Part shown: piece after piece, positions 6,448 through 10,023 of the stretch
Layout: the number at the start of each line of letters is the position of its first letter
Numbering within the stretch: position 1 is the first letter of the stretch
NCBI GenBank assembly: GCA_016292335.1
Contig: JAECRX010000096.1
Span: forward strand, 1-10,023
Reading direction: 5' to 3'
Length of the DNA stretch: 10,023 bases
From: Candidatus Sifarchaeum subterraneum
Lineage (GTDB): Archaea; Asgardarchaeota; Sifarchaeia; Sifarchaeales; Sifarchaeaceae
Position numbers and translations under genes: made by a program
The notes under the pieces: generated by a model
Told to the model about the DNA's origin: nothing
The model's input: only the letters and a program-made list of their open reading frames with translations
The model's database searches: none

Positions 6448-6822
6448 AGAACTAAAAGTATCACAAGGTTTATCGTTACCAATAACGGAAATGACGGTAA
6501 GACTTTTATGACATTTATCGTCCTCTGCGAGTTATCCGGAACTATCTCAAGCATCGGACTTTCACGGATAGCCCGTCTCATGCATAAGAACGTACCACGG
6601 GTGATATACCCGTAGTATTCCGTCGTTGCATGATTCATTTTGTTCATTATAACAACCTCTATAAGAATTGAAAAGAGAGTTAGAGAAGAGGGGACGAGTC
6701 TCCCCGCTTGCGGTTGGACACGAGGACCCGAAATTATAGTAAAAACAATAGAATAAAATGCTGCAGGGACAATAAAAAAAAGATATTGAGATAGAGAGAA
6801 CGTATAAATTGGAGTGAAGATC
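6448..6822 (+). other. 375-base relic-like spacer between tmcA and the membrane gene
   Basis: No gene is called here. The part from about 6530 to 6620 is visibly richer in G and C than its neighbours, and it is open in the tmcA frame up to TAG at 6613-6615 (including ISSIGLSRIARLMHKNVPRV). The opposite strand is also open across the whole spacer. It holds one copy of a 42-base repeat (6455-6496), a GGGGA/TCCCC hairpin (6690-6705) followed by GTTGGACACG (as in the tnpB tails), and promoter-like TATAAATT at 6803-6810 just before the next gene. This mix suggests a decayed mobile element, family not recognised. Confidence 0.4.
6455..6496 (+). repeat. Direct repeat, copy A (flanks membrane gene)
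   Basis: This segment matches 7837-7877 in the same orientation at about 36 of 44 aligned positions by eye, sharing TCACAA and GTTTATCGTT followed by CCAA, AAC and GAAAT. The two copies bracket the membrane-protein gene and part of the relic spacer. Confidence 0.5.
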
Positions 6823-7752
6823 ATGTCCAAATACATCCAAAAAGTTGTCAATAAAGTGGCTGAAAATTTACTCTTAAGTTATCTCATTGGCTTCATGGTA
6901 GGCACTTTCCTCTTTTTAATCGTGATGTTACTGTACAACTGGGATACGGGTATTTTTATTGAAGTAACATTCCTATTAATCTTGACTTCAATCTCGGGAA
7001 TAACGATGAATTTTTTGAGTGGACTGGGGATAATTATCACATATGCAATGATCTGCGCATTATTTTTCAGGCTATTTTCAGGTGTAATAAAAGGCAAAAA
7101 AGGTAGAGGAAAGATACTCAAGATATTTTTTCTAGGGTTGGCAGGTTTAATTTGTGGATACGGTGTTTATGTATTTATAATGGCTATTTTATACACGCGG
7201 CCGCTCACGTTCATTGAAAAACTGATCAGTCTTGTATTTGGCATGTGGTCCTTAATCTTTTTTGTTTATTTAATTCCAGTTATCCAAGGGGAATATCGAC
7301 CTCTTTACAAGGAAAATCTTAGAGGTAAGATAAAGGGGAAATTCGGAGGATTCAAGTATTCTCTCTGGAGTGGGTATCAATCTAGGATTCGTAAAGATTA
7401 TGGAAAAGTATATTCTGCAGAATATGAAAGTTACAAAACAGATATTGAAGATATTCGGGATCAATTAAGTGGTCTCTTATTGCTTCCATTCATGATCATT
7501 TTGATTGCATTTCTTCCGCTTATGGGGATTGCCATTATCTTGTGGATTAGAATATTCTCGCTCGATAAAAAACCGTTTACAACTGGGGAAAAAATCTTAC
7601 TATTACTTATTCTTGCAGGGGTCTTAATCATTAGCACATTCATATTTTTATTTGTCAATATAACGGAATTACTGGCTTACTTTAACATCTCATATGCAAT
7701 AGGCATTTTTTCAGGTGTCATTTTATTAATATATCTTATTATCAAATCTTAG
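6823..7752 (+). CDS. Multi-pass membrane protein of unknown function
   Basis: I do not recognise the family. The 309-residue product begins with a short amphipathic stretch and then has about seven or eight hydrophobic segments. They fall roughly at 15-38, 44-62, 66-83, 100-123, 128-152, 213-242, 254-274 and 285-306. A basic loop (KGKKGRGK) lies near 87-94. The one long soluble loop is at about 155-212, rich in Lys, Arg, Tyr and Glu (KGKFGGFKYSLWSGYQSRIR). No catalytic motif, signal cleavage site or cysteine cluster is seen. ATG at 6823 is chosen because GGAG at 6811-6814 lies eight bases upstream; the in-frame GTG at 6814 overlaps that site. It stands alone, converging on the MFS gene, and is flanked by a direct repeat, so it may be an acquired cargo gene. 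Confidence 0.75.
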   Translation: MSKYIQKVVNKVAENLLLSYLIGFMVGTFLFLIVMLLYNWDTGIFIEVTFLLILTSISGITMNFLSGLGIIITYAMICALFFRLFSGVIKGKKGRGKILKIFFLGLAGLICGYGVYVFIMAILYTRPLTFIEKLISLVFGMWSLIFFVYLIPVIQGEYRPLYKENLRGKIKGKFGGFKYSLWSGYQSRIRKDYGKVYSAEYESYKTDIEDIRDQLSGLLLLPFMIILIAFLPLMGIAIILWIRIFSLDKKPFTTGEKILLLLILAGVLIISTFIFLFVNITELLAYFNISYAIGIFSGVILLIYLIIKS

Positions 7753-7836
7753 GTTGTTGACATTCTCTCGTCTGGCCGAATGATCTCAACTGGGCTATAA
7801 ATACCCCACACAACGATAGAATCTTAAAACTGCGAG

Positions 7837-7877
7837 AAAGTCTCACAAGTTTATCGTTCCAACAACCGAAATTAACG
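7837..7877 (+). repeat. Direct repeat, copy B (overlaps the MFS 3' end)
   Basis: This is the second copy of the 42-base repeat at 6455. Its right part encodes the last residues of the MFS transporter (LISVVGTINL) on the - strand, and the transporter's stop codon lies inside it. Copy A read on the same strand gives SLTVISVIG, so the coding similarity partly survives there. Confidence 0.5.
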
Positions 7878-9033
7878 TGAACAAAAAACAAAGGCCAATG
7901 AGCCCAGGAATCTGATAGGCATCCAAAGCGATACCAGCAAAAAAGGGACCTATAATCATTCCCAACCCAAAAATAAATGCATAAACACCCATGCTTGTAC
8001 CATATTCTTCCTCTTCAGGTGTAAATTCAACCAGCATGCCTAGTGCGGCAGGTGGAAATGCACTACAACAACATCCGATTATGATTAAAAGCGGTAAATA
8101 ATAAGAGGCGAGATTTCCCACAAAAAAAGAGCTAATCCCAAGTGTGGAAATCAGAATAAAAAAGGAGAAAAGACCTAGAATCATAAAAGGCTTCTTTACT
8201 CTCAATTTGTCACTTGCTTTTCCAAAAAAAGGTAAAGCAACTATTACCGATAAAAGATAAATTACAAATAGAGAAGTAAACTCAAATCCAGTTAATCCAT
8301 ACTCAATTTCCAACACTCGTTTTCCGAATGTTAGAACTATTGATGCAAGGCACATTACAGGAATCCAGACGATTGAAAGCTTTTGGATGTTTTTATTTCC
8401 TATGATATCTTTAAATAACTTTAGAGGCGGTGAAATAACCTTTTTTTCATGTTTCTCAATCAAGAATAGAAAAATGAATAAAGCGGAAATAATTTTAATC
8501 AAACTTGCAATTCTAAACAATATTTCTGGGGCATAGTATTCAAGACCAAGAGCCCCACAGCTGTATCCAAACAAGAATCCACCAAAAGTCGCAGCATCGA
8601 ATAAACCCATCGTAAACGAAACTGTATTTCTTGTTGAGTGCGAAGCGAAAAGAGCCAAACAGGCTGTAACTTGTGCTGCGGCGCCGATCCCATGTAAAAT
8701 TGCTATGAAAAATAGAACCATAAGATTATTGGTCAAAGAGTAAAGAAATAGACAAAATGCCGTGATCACCATACCTATTAGGAGGACTATTTTTCTATTT
8801 TGCAATCGGTCTGCCAAAATGCCAAAAAAAGATACGCAACACAATTCTGATATTGGTGAAGTCGATAATAATATTCCAATGCCTACATTAGGGATTTCCA
8901 TACCTAAATAATGCTTTGATGCAAAAACTGAGATTGCCATGTAACCGCTAAATCGCAAAAGAAATGTAGTAAATAATAGAATAGATAGGTTTCTTGACTG
9001 ATGAAATCTAATGGAAAAAGAACTATTCGACAT
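7843..9033 (-). CDS. Major facilitator superfamily (MFS) transporter
   Basis: This is a secondary transporter of the cytoplasmic membrane, 396 residues with about twelve hydrophobic segments in two halves joined by a charged loop at 193-218 (EKHEKKVI and following). The MFS loop 2-3 signature appears as GILADRLQNRKIV at 71-83, with its half-repeat GKASDKLRVKK at 271-281, so both halves are intact. The drug/sugar-efflux-like style (DHA1-type) is compatible, but the substrate cannot be told. The ATG at 9033 has only a weak GAG-type site upstream. It lies 29 bases behind the DUF2095 gene on the same strand and is probably co-transcribed. It ends abruptly after GTINL without the usual polar tail, inside a repeat shared with 6455-6496, which suggests that the C-terminus was altered by an insertion. 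Confidence 0.88.
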   Translation of the reverse strand: MSNSSFSIRFHQSRNLSILLFTTFLLRFSGYMAISVFASKHYLGMEIPNVGIGILLSTSPISELCCVSFFGILADRLQNRKIVLLIGMVITAFCLFLYSLTNNLMVLFFIAILHGIGAAAQVTACLALFASHSTRNTVSFTMGLFDAATFGGFLFGYSCGALGLEYYAPEILFRIASLIKIISALFIFLFLIEKHEKKVISPPLKLFKDIIGNKNIQKLSIVWIPVMCLASIVLTFGKRVLEIEYGLTGFEFTSLFVIYLLSVIVALPFFGKASDKLRVKKPFMILGLFSFFILISTLGISSFFVGNLASYYLPLLIIIGCCCSAFPPAALGMLVEFTPEEEEYGTSMGVYAFIFGLGMIIGPFFAGIALDAYQIPGLIGLCFLFTLISVVGTINL

Positions 9034-9062
9034 AGATTGACTCGCTCATAAAAATTAAAGTG

Positions 9063-9422
9063 TTATCTCTTACGTTCGTAATAACCATGTTCTTTAAATG
9101 AGCCAAAACTTCGTAATCCGCATTCCCCTAATTGTTTTTTTAGACGGTTTGCATATGTTGAGCTTATCTCACCCCTTGATTCAAGATAATCAATTATTTC
9201 TAAGGCTTCTTTGTTTTCTCGGCATCTTCGAATAAAATCGATGACATCGGGTTCATAACCTGAATAAAATGTAGCATTAACTTCATCGGAGTTAAAAAGA
9301 GCTTTTTTTTCCGCAATTTCTTCATCAGTTCTGACGCTATCAACCGAAACTGAAGAAGAAGTACCATCATCCAATTCCTTTGCTAGTTGGGGAAATAATT
9401 GTTTAAATCTTTCCCAATCCAA
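9063..9422 (-). CDS. DUF2095 family protein (archaea-specific, function unknown)
   Basis: This is a 119-residue soluble acidic protein without membrane segments. The pattern FKQLFPQLAKEL near the start, GYEPDVIDFIRRC at about 54-66, EALEIIDYLESRGEIS in the middle and LKKQLGECGLRSFGSFKE near the end is the one I associate with DUF2095, a family of archaeal proteins with no known role. The assignment is from recall. The TTG start is supported by GGAGGA about five bases upstream (complement of 9429-9434). Its upstream region has a tandem repeat with TATA-like cores (9424-9478). It is likely the first gene of a pair with the MFS transporter, although no functional link is known. Confidence 0.8.
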   Translation of the reverse strand: MDWERFKQLFPQLAKELDDGTSSSVSVDSVRTDEEIAEKKALFNSDEVNATFYSGYEPDVIDFIRRCRENKEALEIIDYLESRGEISSTYANRLKKQLGECGLRSFGSFKEHGYYERKR

Positions 9423-9423
9423 T

Positions 9424-9478
9424 CTTTGTCCTCCACTATAACTTTATACTCCATTATTTTATAACTTTGCACTCCATT
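9424..9478 (-). repeat. Imperfect tandem repeat in the promoter/leader of the DUF2095 gene
   Basis: Read on the - strand, ATGGAGTGCAAAGTTATAAA, then ATGGAGTATAAAGTTATAG, then TGGAGGACAAAG follow one another, i.e. two full units of 19-23 bases and a partial third. Each unit carries a TGGAG (Shine-Dalgarno-like) core; the first two carry AAAGTTATA. The last TGGAGGA is the ribosome-binding site of the gene. TTATAAAAT at 9456-9464 could be the TATA box. Confidence 0.5.
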
Positions 9479-9620
9479 GTTTTCAGCTAGTATTATCATA
9501 TGGAAACAACTTTTTAAAAAATTTCTGCTATTTAAAAACCGAAAAATTTTGTAGATTTTCGTGAAGAGTCGAAATATCTTCTTTTTAAGTTATTTTACTT
9601 TTGTAAATAATCGCTTGAGT

Positions 9621-10021
9621 TTATGAAGGAATTTTGTTTATTGCTTTATTATATTCATTGATTAAATATTCTCTTTTGAAACCAACTTCAATTTTATCCT
9701 CCCAGGGTAAACGACAACCCAAAGTATCGCCTGAAGGTATGATTGATAATCAAACGAAAGAATATTGAATGATCTCCTCCAAGCTCCTAATCCCCCTCCA
9801 AATTCACTTGAAAGAAGAATTGCTTTCCCTATTCTTCGATCACCAAGAGAAAGTAAGGCTTGTATATGTGCCCACCTTTCGTCTAAAAATTCTAACGCTA
9901 TTCGAGGGACTCGCCTTAAATTCGATGTAATCAACTTCTGTTTTTCTCGAAGAATGTTGATAGGTGGAAGATTATACCATTGAAAAGGAGTATGAGGTTT
10001 AGGAATTAATGGATTAATATT
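9621..10021 (-). CDS. C-terminal part of a radical SAM protein, with apparent frameshift (5' end outside window)
   Basis: The first visible residues, NINPLIPKPHTPFQW, followed by REKQKLITSNLRR and FLDERWAHIQALLSLGDRR, are characteristic of the C-terminal region of large cobalamin-domain radical SAM proteins whose members carry V/I-PKPHTPFQW. The CxxxCxxC cluster site lies off the right edge. The frame stays open to TAA at 9662, but after YQSYLQ (ending at 9731) it gives an unlike sequence. The -1 frame instead gives GDTLGCRLPWEDKIEVGF and KREYLINEYNKA, the expected LPW-x-I-x-x-G family ending, with TAA at 9621-9623. One missing G next to 9730-9731 would restore it. This could be a sequencing error, a recent pseudogene or recoding. 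The intended reaction is not known. Confidence 0.75.
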
Positions 10022-10023
10022 TA

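Noticed and set aside
6411..6851. 146-residue open frame on the - strand across the tmcA-membrane gene spacer
   Set aside because: It begins inside the 5' end of the membrane gene, ends inside tmcA, has no ribosome-binding site and mixes hydrophobic and basic stretches without family resemblance. It is recorded only as part of the relic spacer.
7753..7842. TATA box (CTATAAATA, 7794-7802) and TGGG/CCCA hairpin between the convergent genes
   Set aside because: The stem is only four or five pairs and no gene starts downstream on the + strand, so neither promoter nor terminator is supported.
9481..9620. CRISPR or regulatory RNA in the AT-rich gap before the DUF2095 gene
   Set aside because: Only low-complexity A/T runs are seen, with no spaced repeats and no stable hairpin.
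9765..9983. 72-codon open frame on the + strand
   Set aside because: It lies antisense to the radical SAM C-terminus, whose family motifs are clear on the - strand.

Overview
The window is a chromosomal piece of an AT-rich archaeon. The evidence is a TmcA-type tRNA acetyltransferase, the two-gene archaeal SufC/SufB (SMS-type) iron-sulfur operon without sufS/sufU/sufD/sufE beside it, a bifunctional sugar-phosphate nucleotidyltransferase with a left-handed beta-helix tail, an archaea-only DUF2095 protein, purine-rich Shine-Dalgarno sites paired with many TTG starts, and TATA-box-like promoters. The style fits an Asgard archaeon or another mesophilic archaeon, but the lineage call is an inference.

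Layout, left to right. 1-143 is the right end of an IS605/IS1341-type (tnpB) element on the + strand: the last codons of tnpB plus its structured, omegaRNA-like tail. 149-2124 (-) is the sufC-sufB operon, with the two genes overlapping by 25 bases. 2125-2550 is the gap between sufC and the divergent nucleotidyltransferase gene; it holds a 12-bp palindrome, a TATA box, a 99-base imperfect inverted repeat that looks like a small structured RNA, and an 8-bp hairpin followed by a T-rich run. 2551-3822 (+) is the nucleotidyltransferase. 3866-3993 (-) is a second tnpB right-end remnant, pointing back at the first. 4018-6447 (+) is tmcA. 6448-6822 is a relic-like region of different composition. 6823-7752 (+) is an unrecognised multi-pass membrane protein. 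7843-9033 (-) is an MFS transporter and 9063-9422 (-) is the DUF2095 gene; they are 29 bases apart and probably co-transcribed. 9621 to the right edge (-) is the 3' end of a large radical SAM gene carrying an apparent one-base deletion.

The genes are mostly housekeeping: Fe-S cluster assembly (which would also supply the radical SAM enzyme), sugar-nucleotide activation for glycoconjugates, and tRNA ac4C modification. The unusual layer is non-coding. Two tnpB tails in inverted orientation enclose the sufBC-nucleotidyltransferase segment. They are 64/74 identical outside one hairpin but only 6/20 identical inside it, yet both hairpins still pair. The promoter-linked inverted repeat at 2275-2373 is the best candidate for an undescribed RNA.
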